64,000 bases of DNA from an uncultured bacterium (GCA_947428835.1 CANENE010000003.1:1-64000); one strand, 5' to 3'. Positions 34,886-46,762 are shown, counted from the first letter of the stretch. The notes: a model not told the origin generated them from the letters alone. Numbers and translations: made by a program.

Positions 34886-36184
34886 TCATAAACTTGATAT
34901 CATAGAATTATCGGGCCCTATTTCGCTTATGGTAAGCGCGTTTGATACTGCTACCCCTTCTTTGTTTACCGCATTATTTACTATTTTGTCTTTAACAAGA
35001 AGAGCACTTGATGAGCCGCCATCAAAGTTCATTGCATACCGGCATCCTATGTTTTTCATTAATTTTGCAAGTTCAAATAATGTCATTCCAACTGATGCTT
35101 TTTCTCTTCCATCAACTGTGACTATGATAAATGTCCCGTCATCTTTAAAGCCTATTGCGCTTCTTGGGTTTTTACCTGCAATTGCTTCAAATTTTTGTGT
35201 TTTATAATCTACATAAACTTGTGAATCCTTAACCAAATAGGGACCGGCGCCTATGATATGGCTTGCGCCTTGAAGTTCTTGTGAAAGATTTATATTTATG
35301 TAAATCTCACCGTCTTTTGCCAAAGAGTGCATAATATCTTTGCTGCCTTGTAAAACAAGGTCACCTTCTTCCATTTCAATCGGATTTGCTGATACTTTTG
35401 TGATTTTGTTTCCTTTAATCAGTATATTTGCGCCATTTTGAGGAGCATATGGAGAAAACTTATTCCATTTAGAGGTGTACAAAAGAATGTCACTTCTTAG
35501 CATTCGTGGCTGATTAATATTGTTTACTTTAAGCATTCTTGATTTTGTGTAGGCTATTATATTAAAATCAATCGGCATCATTTTGAAATTGGTTTTACCG
35601 TTGTTTTCAAAAATTGCAATTCCTACTCTATTATAAATTGGTCCCGACAGAATATCTTTATCTATCATTAATGCTCCTAAGGGCGCTCCGGTTTGAGGTT
35701 TAAAAAAGCCTGCATTAATTGCTACTATTGCATTATCCTTCCTTGCAATTCTTCTAACCGTTGTTTTAGAATTTAAATTCCTTCCTGCTATTTGTGGTTT
35801 TATTTTTAGATATGGATTTACATTGGTATTTACTTCAACTATATTTACTCTTATGGGCTTAGAATTTATGTATTGGGTTTTTTTAATATGGGCTATTCCT
35901 TTAGATGGAAATGTTACATAAGAACCCGCATATTTGTTTTTTATATTTTCTTCAAAGTTTTTTTGGAGATATATACTCTGCTGTGTGTTTACAACTGTTT
36001 TTGTAGTATCGGCTTTAGCAAATATGGGCTTTGAAACACCGATTACCGCAAGCAAGACACAAATAATGAAAAAAATTAAAATAAGGTTTAGCTTGGTGTC
36101 TTGCGATTTTTTATTTTTAATATATTCGCTTAAATAGACACCACAATAACTCCGACAGTATTCACTTGTCTTTAAGTTAATCAT
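34886..36184 (-). CDS. Phosphodiester glycosidase family protein (NAGPA/DUF2233-like), membrane anchored
   Basis: 432 aa. A cytoplasmic tail of about 30 residues, one membrane segment (33-55), and a large exterior domain with AINAGFFKPQTGAPLGALMI near 156, NPRSAIGFKDDGTFIIVTVDGR near 330-351 (in part), and MNFDGGSSSALLV near 375. These are the conserved blocks of the phosphodiester glycosidase (PF09992) family, which includes human uncovering enzyme and bacterial exopolysaccharide-linked proteins. It probably trims a surface or peptidoglycan-linked phosphodiester. AGGAAG precedes the ATG. Convergent with nnrD (4-nt gap). Confidence 0.85.
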   Translation of the reverse strand: MINLKTSEYCRSYCGVYLSEYIKNKKSQDTKLNLILIFFIICVLLAVIGVSKPIFAKADTTKTVVNTQQSIYLQKNFEENIKNKYAGSYVTFPSKGIAHIKKTQYINSKPIRVNIVEVNTNVNPYLKIKPQIAGRNLNSKTTVRRIARKDNAIVAINAGFFKPQTGAPLGALMIDKDILSGPIYNRVGIAIFENNGKTNFKMMPIDFNIIAYTKSRMLKVNNINQPRMLRSDILLYTSKWNKFSPYAPQNGANILIKGNKITKVSANPIEMEEGDLVLQGSKDIMHSLAKDGEIYININLSQELQGASHIIGAGPYLVKDSQVYVDYKTQKFEAIAGKNPRSAIGFKDDGTFIIVTVDGREKASVGMTLFELAKLMKNIGCRYAMNFDGGSSSALLVKDKIVNNAVNKEGVAVSNALTISEIGPDNSMISSL

Positions 36185-36284
36185 TTGCTTCCTAAACTCT
36201 TTTTATATCTAGTATGCTCTACTTATATTATACCACAATGATAAATATACCTCAATCCCTTATGGGAAAAGATTTTTAGGCTAT

Positions 36285-36363
36285 TTTTTAAGTGTAAACT
36301 TTACCATATTCTATAATTGTAGCAGAATAGTGTTTTTGGCAATAATATCTTTTTAAGTGTAAA
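36285..36363. repeat. Direct repeat TTTTTAAGTGTAAA
   Basis: TTTTTAAGTGTAAA occurs at 36285-36298 and 36350-36363, 65 nt apart, in the gene-free stretch 36185-36821. Meaning unknown; a regulatory repeat or the trace of a duplication. Confidence 0.4.
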
Positions 36364-36494
36364 TTTGATTATTAAGTATTGTAAATTTGGTTAATTTATT
36401 GTTAGAACATGGAATGATATTGGTATTAATTCTATATGCGCGAGATATCAAGGGAGCTTTTTATAGTTTTGTATTTGCTGACAGTTTAAAGAAT

Positions 36495-36598
36495 GGATAG
36501 GTTATAAAAAAGACTTATACACACCTACATTTTTCCTAACCTTTCCTTCCTTTCTATGTACTAAGTAGAAGATCGGTACTTTTGTGCCGATTTTTTTT
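36495..36598 (+). ncRNA. Candidate small RNA ending in a rho-independent terminator
   Basis: A plus-strand terminator (ATCGGTAC tttt GTGCCGAT, then eight Ts, 36572-36598) lies in a stretch with no plus-strand gene nearer than nnrD (convergent, interrupted). Upstream, GGATAGGTTA (36495-36504) pairs with TAACCTTTCC (36537-36546) at 9 of 10 positions. CTGACA (36478-36483) and TATAAA (36503-36508, 19-nt spacing) could be a promoter. Together they suggest a short structured RNA. Its 5' end is uncertain. Confidence 0.4.
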
Positions 36599-36628
36599 GT
36601 GTTTTTGGGTAAGGAATGTTTTTTAATC

Positions 36629-36732
36629 CGTCATGCTGAACTTGTTTCAGTATCCGATATGTTGGGGTGAAATGATAAATTTTTATATTTTACTATACTT
36701 TGTCAGGCCCTGAAACAAATTCGAAGGTGACG
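36629..36732. repeat. Palindromic intergenic repeat (REP/MITE-like)
   Basis: The left end begins CGTCATGCTGAACTTG and ends TTTCAG (36629-36650). The right end (36710-36732) is an imperfect reverse complement, sharing CTGAAACAA and TGACG. The 104-bp element could fold into a long hairpin. Sequences like the left end are a familiar intergenic repeat in many bacteria. No transposase is in the window. Confidence 0.6.
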
Positions 36733-36764
36733 AGTGTTTGAATATTGCATAACAATGATAAATA

Positions 36765-36797
36765 TAAAAAAAGGATGGCGATAAAAAACCGCCACCA
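36765..36797 (-). terminator. Terminator of the prepilin-like repeat gene
   Basis: On the minus strand GGTGGCG pairs with CGCCATCC (one bulge), followed by seven Ts (36772-36766), about 25 nt after the stop of the 36822-39845 gene. Confidence 0.7.
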
Positions 36798-36821
36798 CTA
36801 ACACAAAAATAACATGAAAAT

Positions 36822-39800
36822 CTAATTTATATTTTCCTGCCCGTCATAAACACATCTTGCACTTGCAGCCAAAGTATATGTGCCGCTATATACGTTATCG
36901 GGCATGGCAGGGGCATAATAAACATTGCTTCCTGCTGATGACTGTGTCCAATTATGATGTGCAAAACAGTAGCCGTTAGAATAGCTTGTGCTTGCCGATC
37001 CGGGGCAATTTCCTACATAGTAGCATTGAACGTAGCCCGATGTAATTTCGCGTGTACACAGCTGCAGACCGTCTTTTCCTCTGTTATTATTAATTTCCTC
37101 CATATATTTGGTCATATTGGTAAATTCACTGTTAGTCGGAAGCCTCCAATAATTAGAGGGTGTTTTTCCTCCTGCTGTATACCTTTTACAAGAGGCATTT
37201 GATACATTCCACTGGCATACTGTCCTGTTGCATCCCGAGTAATCAGCACCTGCGTTTCCTGTCATACCACAGCTTCCTTTTTGTGCAGTTGCGCCACTCC
37301 AACAACAATAGCCCGCTTTAGGGCAGGACTGTCCAGCAGTTAAAGAATATTGTTTATATTCCGATGGAATGTTTGGGCCTGAACCGTTTGGGCCGTTGTC
37401 TCCCACGTTATATTTGCTTATACAAAGGTTTCTTCCGCCGCCTGTGTATTTTTTATGTGCAAATATAGCTGTCAATTTATCACAATCAGCCTGACTTTTA
37501 GGCTCATCATCAGGTGCATTTGAATCATCATAATCGCTTATATTTCCTTTTTTTCTTACCGTTCCATCATATACACATCTTGCACTTGCTGCTAAAGTGT
37601 GATTAGCACTATAAGTTGAATTTGGAGTTATAGGAGCATAGTATATATTTGTTCCTGCTGAAGTTTCGGTCCAATTATGATGTGCAAAACAGTAGCCGTT
37701 AGAATAGCTTCCGCTTGCCGATCCGGGGCAATTTCCTATATATTCGCACTGTACATAACCTCCTAAAGGAGTATGCGTGCATAATTGCAAACCGTCCTTT
37801 CCTCTGTCGTTATTGATGATATTAAAATAATTAGCCATACTTGAATATTCAGCTTGTGTTGGAAGTCTCCAGCTTCCTGCCTGGGTTTTTCCGTTTGCTG
37901 TCCAGCTTAAGCAGCTTTCATTTGCAGGTGTCCATTGACAGACTGTCCTGTTGCATCCCGAGTAATCAGCACCTGCGTTTCCTGTCATAGAACAACCGGC
38001 TGCAGTTTTGCCCTTCCAGCAGCAATAGCCGCTATGAGGACAGCTTTGTCCTACATTTAAAACATAATTTTTGTAGCTGTCAGGAATTTTTGGGCCTGAG
38101 CCGCTTGGACCCGAGTCTCCCACATTATATTTACTTACACATAAGTTTCTCATGCCGCCGGCGTACTTTTTATGAACAAAAATTGCGGTTAATTTTTCAC
38201 AATCAGCCTGAGATTTGGGTTCGTCTTTCGGGGCATTGGAGTCATCATAACCGCTTAAATCTTCTTCGTAGTTATTAGCCTTAGTAATACCATCATAAAC
38301 ACATCTTGCACTTGCAGCAAGGGTATGTTGCATAGAAGATGATATGTTTGGTGTTATTGGTGCATAATACATATTGCCTGAACCTGCAGAAGACTCAGTC
38401 CAGTTGTGATGCGGGAAGCAATATCCTGCAGAATAACTTCCCCCGGCAGACCCCGGACAATTTGGTGCGTAGTAACATTGAACATAACCGCCTGTAGCCT
38501 CACGTGTGCAAAGCTGCAGACCGTCTTTTCCTTTGTTGTTGTTTAATACATTAAAATTCTGTGCCCAAACACTATATTCTGAAATTTTAGGAAGTCTCCA
38601 GGCACCTTTTGCAGTAGCTCCAAAGGCATTATATTCCCTACAGGCAGCGTTTGCTGCATTCCATTGACAGACTGTTCTGTTGCAACCGCTATAGTTTGCC
38701 CCTGCATTACCTGTGATACCGCATGTGCCTGCCGTTTTACCTTTCCAACAACAGCTTCCATTGTATGGACAGCTTTGTCCGATGTTCATTATATATTGTG
38801 TAAAGCTTTCAGGTATAGGCGGTCCAAAGCCATCGGGACCAGCGTCTCCTACGTTATATTTAGAAACGCAGATGTTTCTGTTTGCTCCTGACATTTTTTT
38901 ATCTATAAAAATAGCAACAATCTTATCACAATCTGCCTGGTCTTTGGGCTCTCCATAAAAAGGATTTACTGTCGGATCTTTTATTCCGCCACCATTTGGA
39001 AGCTCCGATATATCAACAGCAATACTATCAAGCACGCATCTTGTACTGGAAGCAAAATTATCAGATGTGCTTGTTACTTTTATAAGTTTTCCTTCGCTGA
39101 AATAGTGATGAGCCCCTTCACCATCGCCTGTAATAAAAGCATAGGGATAACACCTGTTGTTATCATTTGCACCTATACAATTTTCAGCATAATCGCAAGT
39201 ATCAGAGCCGTCAACTGCTTGTAAGCTGCACATCTGTAGACCATTTTTCCCTTTATTTGTCTGCAAATTTGTTAAATTATTTCCCCAGTTTGTTTGTTCT
39301 TCAATTGTGGCAAGCCTCCAACTTCCTTCATTTTCATCGTTTGGAGCATAAGAGGCGCAACTTGCATTTGCAGCAGCAAATTGACATACAGTTCTATTGC
39401 ATCCCGAGTAATCGCCGTCTCCATTCTTGCCTGTTGTGCAGGTTGTACTTGTATTTCCGCTCCAGCAGCAATTCCCTTTATCTTTGTCGTTGCATGTTTG
39501 TCCAACATTAAGTTTTTTCACGCTTTCTGCCAAAGGAAGTTCATTGTCTCCCATATTGTATTTAGTTACACAAAGGTTTCTCACTCCCCCGTTCATTGCA
39601 GCAGGGATAAATAAAGCATCATATTTATCGCAATCTTCTTTGGTTACCTGCCGCTCCAGCGTTATATTAACATTACTTCCGTTTCCAAAAGAACCTATTG
39701 AAATATCTGATGCCTTAAGCTTCTTTGTAATAATCGGCGTGAATGCTGCAACCAAAAGAGAGATGATGATTAAAGAAATTAGAATTTCAATCAAAGAAAA

Positions 39801-39845
39801 TGCACAAAATTTACCATAACAACTTGTGCTATGTTTATAATTCAT
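36822..39845 (-). CDS. Giant prepilin-like protein with four cysteine-rich DUF1566-like repeats
   Basis: 1007 aa. Residues 1-16 are a basic leader, then AFSLIEILISL begins a prepilin-type hydrophobic helix (to about 36). Four tandem units follow (about 64-283, 300-530, 545-775, 785-1003). Each opens with an ADCDK/AIF block and RNLCVSKYNVGD-like block and carries CCWKGKTA, GNAGADYSGCNRTVCQW, WRLP, RGKDGLQLC and LAASARCVYDG, with 12-14 cysteines. Units 2-4 are most alike. The domain resembles the DUF1566/FISUMP-type C-type-lectin-like family. It is likely exported, disulfide-stabilised and surface bound. It is divergent from an XRE gene and paralogous to 1-1070. The residue before the cleavage Phe is Ala. 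CTCC-complement GGAG lies 6 nt upstream of the ATG. Confidence 0.85.
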   Translation of the reverse strand: MNYKHSTSCYGKFCAFSLIEILISLIIISLLVAAFTPIITKKLKASDISIGSFGNGSNVNITLERQVTKEDCDKYDALFIPAAMNGGVRNLCVTKYNMGDNELPLAESVKKLNVGQTCNDKDKGNCCWSGNTSTTCTTGKNGDGDYSGCNRTVCQFAAANASCASYAPNDENEGSWRLATIEEQTNWGNNLTNLQTNKGKNGLQMCSLQAVDGSDTCDYAENCIGANDNNRCYPYAFITGDGEGAHHYFSEGKLIKVTSTSDNFASSTRCVLDSIAVDISELPNGGGIKDPTVNPFYGEPKDQADCDKIVAIFIDKKMSGANRNICVSKYNVGDAGPDGFGPPIPESFTQYIMNIGQSCPYNGSCCWKGKTAGTCGITGNAGANYSGCNRTVCQWNAANAACREYNAFGATAKGAWRLPKISEYSVWAQNFNVLNNNKGKDGLQLCTREATGGYVQCYYAPNCPGSAGGSYSAGYCFPHHNWTESSAGSGNMYYAPITPNISSSMQHTLAASARCVYDGITKANNYEEDLSGYDDSNAPKDEPKSQADCEKLTAIFVHKKYAGGMRNLCVSKYNVGDSGPSGSGPKIPDSYKNYVLNVGQSCPHSGYCCWKGKTAAGCSMTGNAGADYSGCNRTVCQWTPANESCLSWTANGKTQAGSWRLPTQAEYSSMANYFNIINNDRGKDGLQLCTHTPLGGYVQCEYIGNCPGSASGSYSNGYCFAHHNWTETSAGTNIYYAPITPNSTYSANHTLAASARCVYDGTVRKKGNISDYDDSNAPDDEPKSQADCDKLTAIFAHKKYTGGGRNLCISKYNVGDNGPNGSGPNIPSEYKQYSLTAGQSCPKAGYCCWSGATAQKGSCGMTGNAGADYSGCNRTVCQWNVSNASCKRYTAGGKTPSNYWRLPTNSEFTNMTKYMEEINNNRGKDGLQLCTREITSGYVQCYYVGNCPGSASTSYSNGYCFAHHNWTQSSAGSNVYYAPAMPDNVYSGTYTLAASARCVYDGQENIN

Positions 39846-39857
39846 AGTTACTCCTTT

Positions 39858-40055
39858 TGTTAGATTTTAGCTAAAGTTATCTTAATTTTGGCTATTTTTA
39901 ACTAATTCACCATAAGCCAAAATAACTTTTACAAAACCCCATGTAAAAATTTCGCTTATATGTTATAGTTATAGAAAATAGTTTGTTAGAATAATATGAT
40001 TGTACAGTTATTTTAAAACTTTGTCAATCTATAATAAAACTATTTTACAATAGTT
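39858..40055. promoter_or_regulatory. Regulatory region between the giant prepilin gene and its XRE gene
   Basis: It holds TGTTAGA at 39858 and 39984 (also twice in the first module), ACTTTGTCAA at 40018-40027 (also at the first XRE gene), and an 18-bp inverted repeat AACTATTTTACAATAGTT (40038-40055) just upstream of the XRE start. The layout mirrors 1074-1271 and suggests autoregulation and control of the prepilin gene. Confidence 0.45.
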
Positions 40056-40075
40056 AATATGTATTGATTAAAAAA

Positions 40076-40372
40076 ATGTCGACACAAGGGCAACGCTTAA
40101 AGAAAATTAGATTAGAATTAAATCTCTCTCAAGATGAACTGGGAAAGAAACTTGGTGTTTCTAAGCAATATGTTTCAAATATAGAAGCAGATAGAAATGT
40201 TTTGAACAATGAAAAACTTGTTTGCTTGTTATCTGATTTCAATATTAATATAAACTATATTTTAGCAGGGCTTGAAGAGCCTTTTATTTCTGCTAAAACA
40301 AGTATAACAGATGATTTTAGGCAAAATGTAAAAATTATTTTAAAAGAAGAAGGGCTTATTGCAAAGCTTTAA
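40076..40372 (+). CDS. XRE-family HTH regulator
   Basis: 98 aa. Residues 4-60 are a canonical helix-turn-helix (LKKIRLELNLSQDELGKKLG, then VSKQYVSNIEADRN). There is no S24 peptidase domain, unlike the first module's regulator; the C-terminal 40 residues are short and helical. I start at ATG 40076; an upstream TTG at 40064 is possible. No ribosome site is seen, and TAATAT (40055-40060) would give a very short leader. It is divergent from the giant prepilin gene and overlaps the 3' end of the TOPRIM gene by 17 nt. Confidence 0.82.
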   Translation: MSTQGQRLKKIRLELNLSQDELGKKLGVSKQYVSNIEADRNVLNNEKLVCLLSDFNININYILAGLEEPFISAKTSITDDFRQNVKIILKEEGLIAKL

Positions 40373-41324
40373 GAATATCTTTTATTTCACTGTTTTTAAA
40401 ATCTTCTCTGTTCGCATTTTTTTTAATATAATCTTTTAAAATTAACGCAAATTTTGCTTTTTTATAATCACCAAAACCGTATTTTCTATGAATTGTTTCA
40501 AGATTATCAACAGTTGATATATTGTCTGCAAAATCATCAATTTTACAGTGATAATCATTTTTATAGTAGTTATTTATAGCGCCTATCATAAGTTCTTTCG
40601 GGATAATGTCTTCAAATTCGCCGCTTTTTAATAAATATATTGTGTCTTTTTTTCGAAGCTTTGTTTTAATGAGGTTTTTGACTTCAAGTGCATCAATATC
40701 AAGCAAAATAAAAATTGGAAGTTCAAGATATTCGATTAATTCATAGTATTTTCTTGCAAGTCTGTTTTTGCCATCAGCCCTAAAAACAAAGTAGCCTTCC
40801 TTGTCTAAATCAAAATCAAAAAGCTTAAATATCGTTTTTAAAAGTATGAGTTCTGTCTGTCCTTCAACAAGAAGAACTTTTTCAATTGGGTATAGAAGTT
40901 TCTTTTCTTTTCTTAAATCAGTTATAGCGCAATTGCTTTTATTAATTTCTTTTAGCCAATTGATATTTTTTAAATCAGATTGTATATCTTTAATTCTATT
41001 GATAATTTCACTGTAGTTGATATCAGAAGACAAATACTTATATGAAATCATTGACTTGTCAAAATTTTTAAAATATTTTCTTTCTAAATCAATCAAAATG
41101 TTTTTAATTTTATTTTCGTTGTTTGATGGCAAATTGGAGGTAAAGATATTTTCTGCAATATTTATAATTTCATCGTCATTTAAATTTTTAGCGTTAATAT
41201 TTTGATATTTATTAATGATATCCGAAAATACTCTTTTATATCTTACATATGCAGGCTCTAATCTTGTTAGTCTGTCTAGAATTGTAACCAAATATTCATT
41301 ATTATCAAAAATATTTTGCTTCAT
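40356..41324 (-). CDS. Stand-alone OLD-type TOPRIM domain protein
   Basis: 322 aa. The C-terminal half is a TOPRIM domain: LLVEGQTELILLKTIF (catalytic-type Glu E154), ILLDIDALEV (D209-x-D211) and SGEFEDIIPKEL (E236, E238, D239), as in the OLD family of nucleases. The N-terminal 140 residues are helical with no Walker A/B motif, so the ABC ATPase that normally precedes this TOPRIM is missing. OLD proteins serve in phage defence and DNA processing. It has a leaderless-type promoter and overlaps the XRE gene's 3' end. A defence role is inference only. Confidence 0.75.
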   Translation of the reverse strand: MKQNIFDNNEYLVTILDRLTRLEPAYVRYKRVFSDIINKYQNINAKNLNDDEIINIAENIFTSNLPSNNENKIKNILIDLERKYFKNFDKSMISYKYLSSDINYSEIINRIKDIQSDLKNINWLKEINKSNCAITDLRKEKKLLYPIEKVLLVEGQTELILLKTIFKLFDFDLDKEGYFVFRADGKNRLARKYYELIEYLELPIFILLDIDALEVKNLIKTKLRKKDTIYLLKSGEFEDIIPKELMIGAINNYYKNDYHCKIDDFADNISTVDNLETIHRKYGFGDYKKAKFALILKDYIKKNANREDFKNSEIKDILKALQ

Positions 41325-41330
41325 AGACTA

Positions 41331-41359
41331 AAAATACAATAAATTAGGTGTTATTGCAA
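41331..41359 (-). promoter_or_regulatory. Leaderless-type promoter of the TOPRIM gene
   Basis: On the minus strand TTGCAA (41359-41354), 17 nt, TATTTT (41336-41331), then 6 nt to ATG 41324. Confidence 0.55.
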
Positions 41360-41371
41360 AAATTTAATGTT

Positions 41372-42505
41372 TTATGATAGAAGATAGCTGCTTATAACCT
41401 CACTAACATAACTCAAAGAATCTTTTGTGCCTATGTTTTTACCTGCGCAATTATGTCTATACATCAAATAAGGCACCTTTTCTCTTGTGTGGTCGCTTCC
41501 AATATATGTCGGGTCGCATCCGTGGTCGGCTGTTATTATTAAAATATCATTATCTGTCATATATCGGATAAATTTTTCAATGTAACTATCAATTTCTTCT
41601 ATTGCCTTTTTATAGCCTGAAGAATCGCGCCTGTGACCATAGAGCATATCGGTATCAACCAGATTTGTAAAAATCAAATCAGCATCACTATTTTTTATGG
41701 AATCAAGAGTCTTATTGAGCCCATCGGTGTTGCCTTTTGTGAGGATTTTTTCAGTAATTCCCGAACCTGTAAAAATATCAAATATTTTTCCGATACCAAG
41801 TACTTTTTTATTATTTTTTTCAAGAGTATTTAAAATAGTATCTTTATATGGCGCAACCGAATAATCGTGTCTTAATTCACCAATTCTTGCAGGTTTTTCA
41901 TTATTTATTTTATATGGTCTTGCAATTACTCTGGAAACTCCCCAATTGCCATCATCTAACAGTTTTCTTGCAATTTTACACCAGTCATATAATGTTTCAA
42001 CGGGGATTAAATCTATATCAACCGCTATTTGAAAGACACTGTCTGATGATGTATAGATAATAGGATATTTTGTTTTTTGATGTTCATCATTCAAATCTTT
42101 GATAATTTTAGTACCTGATGCAGGGTAGTTCCCTAAAATTCCTTTGCAGCCGGTTTTAGTTATAAATTCATTAATTAGACTATCATCAAATTTTTTATAT
42201 GTTTTAAAAGGTTTATCAAGCACAAGCCCCATCATTTCCCAATGGCCCGTTGTTGTATCTTTGCCTTTGGATTTAAGCTTTAATATACCATAATCAGCTG
42301 TTGCGTGTTCTACCTTTTTTACTCCGATAATGTCATCCAAATTGCCAAGACCCATAGCCTCCATATTTGGCACACTCAGTCCGTTTTCTTTTTTTGAAAT
42401 ATTAACTATTGTATTACAGCTTGAATCATCATTGAACTCTTTAGCATCTTCCATAGCGCCTATACCCATAGAATCAACTACTACTACAATAGCTCTTTTT
42501 TTCAT
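41372..42505 (-). CDS. deoB: Phosphopentomutase
   Basis: 377 aa. Alkaline-phosphatase-superfamily metal motifs are present: [12 protein letters not shown] at the start, the catalytic Thr region [14 protein letters not shown] near 82, [10 protein letters not shown], and [21 protein letters not shown] near 307-327. It converts ribose-1- and ribose-5-phosphate (and deoxy forms) in nucleoside salvage. AGAGG lies 6 nt before ATG 42505; an earlier in-frame start would add ten unrelated residues. It lies 10 nt downstream of the decarboxylase gene. Confidence 0.95.
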   Translation of the reverse strand: MKKRAIVVVVDSMGIGAMEDAKEFNDDSSCNTIVNISKKENGLSVPNMEAMGLGNLDDIIGVKKVEHATADYGILKLKSKGKDTTTGHWEMMGLVLDKPFKTYKKFDDSLINEFITKTGCKGILGNYPASGTKIIKDLNDEHQKTKYPIIYTSSDSVFQIAVDIDLIPVETLYDWCKIARKLLDDGNWGVSRVIARPYKINNEKPARIGELRHDYSVAPYKDTILNTLEKNNKKVLGIGKIFDIFTGSGITEKILTKGNTDGLNKTLDSIKNSDADLIFTNLVDTDMLYGHRRDSSGYKKAIEEIDSYIEKFIRYMTDNDILIITADHGCDPTYIGSDHTREKVPYLMYRHNCAGKNIGTKDSLSYVSEVISSYLLS

Positions 42506-42515
42506 ATATACCTCT

Positions 42516-45883
<3,368 letters not shown>

Positions 45884-45904
45884 AATAAAAAAGGAGGTTT
45901 GAAA

Positions 45905-46624
45905 ATGAAAAAAACTATTATTGCCCTACTTGCACTGCTTGTTATTCCTTGCATGGCAGCAGAAGTTATGGAATCTGTCATATCAGCAGATGCATCTGTT
46001 ACAAACGAATACGCACCTGATACTGCAACAATTAGATTCTATGTTGAAAATTCGGGTACAAATTTGGCAGAATTAAAAACTAAAAATGATGCAACGGTTA
46101 ACGCTGCCATAACTGAAATTAAAAAGAAATTAACCGATAAAGAAAGCATCAAAACTATAGCATTTAGCATAAATAATGTTTATTCGTACAAGGACAAAAT
46201 TAGAATTTTTCAAAAATATGAAGTAAAAAACGGTTTTGAAGTAAAATTAAAAGATTTATCTAAAGTGTCTCAAATTATTCAAACTGCAATGGATAAGGGT
46301 GTAAAAAAAGTAGATAGATTAAACTTCTCAATTGAAAATGGCGAACAGTTGTGTAATGAAATGATGGCAAAAGCAATCGTAACTGCTAAAAATAGGGCTC
46401 AATACTTGTCTTCTGCGGCAAATAGCCAGCTTGATAAACCAAAAAATATCAATGCATATTGCTCATTGAGTTCAAGTGTTGTTCAACCAAGATACTATGC
46501 AAATTCTTCTATGAAAATGGCGATGACAGAAGACGCTGCAGGTGATGCCGGCGCCGTTGAAACAATTGAACCCGGAGCAATTACGGTAAGGGCGAACGTT
46601 TCAATGTCATATTATTTAAAATAA
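45905..46624 (+). CDS. SIMPL-domain (DUF541) secreted protein
   Basis: 239 aa. A signal peptide (KKTIIALLALLVIPCMAA) is followed by the SIMPL/DUF541 domain with the repeat pattern TNEYAPDTATIRFYVE, LKTKNDATVNAAITEIKK and AIVTAKNRAQYLSSAAN. Family members are periplasmic or surface proteins linked to oxidative-stress tolerance (YggE) and oligomeric channels (BP26). GGAGG lies 7 nt before ATG 45905, so it is preferred to an earlier TTG. It may be co-transcribed with ligA. A hairpin element follows. Confidence 0.85.
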   Translation: MKKTIIALLALLVIPCMAAEVMESVISADASVTNEYAPDTATIRFYVENSGTNLAELKTKNDATVNAAITEIKKKLTDKESIKTIAFSINNVYSYKDKIRIFQKYEVKNGFEVKLKDLSKVSQIIQTAMDKGVKKVDRLNFSIENGEQLCNEMMAKAIVTAKNRAQYLSSAANSQLDKPKNINAYCSLSSSVVQPRYYANSSMKMAMTEDAAGDAGAVETIEPGAITVRANVSMSYYLK

Positions 46625-46646
46625 TTTAAATTAAAAATCTTTTTAT

Positions 46647-46735
46647 AGTTGCATTTTTTCTATGCTGATGGTAATCTATAAGTAATAAAGCACTTTTATT
46701 AACTTTATAGTTTTGGCATTAGAAAAGGTGCAACT
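46647..46735. repeat. 89-bp hairpin element with 16-bp inverted ends flanked by TTTAT
   Basis: AGTTGCATTTTTTCTA (46647-46662) pairs at all 16 positions (two G-U) with TAGAAAAGGTGCAACT (46720-46735). An inner hairpin is formed by CTATAAGT/AACTTTATAG and AATAAA/TTTATT. TTTAT lies directly outside each end (46642-46646 and 46736-46740), resembling a target-site duplication. It could be a MITE or a structured 3' end or leader RNA. Confidence 0.5.
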
Positions 46736-46762
46736 TTTATTTTATATAAAGATTGTCGTGGG

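Noticed and set aside
39167-39511. Plus-strand ORF of 114 codons inside the giant prepilin gene
   Set aside because: Biased His/Leu/Ser-rich translation typical of an antisense frame, with no ribosome site and no homology I recognise.
36822-39845. Diversity-generating retroelement target
   Set aside because: DUF1566-like domains can be such targets, but no reverse transcriptase or template repeat is visible in the window, and repeat differences are spread out, not limited to adenine-matching positions.
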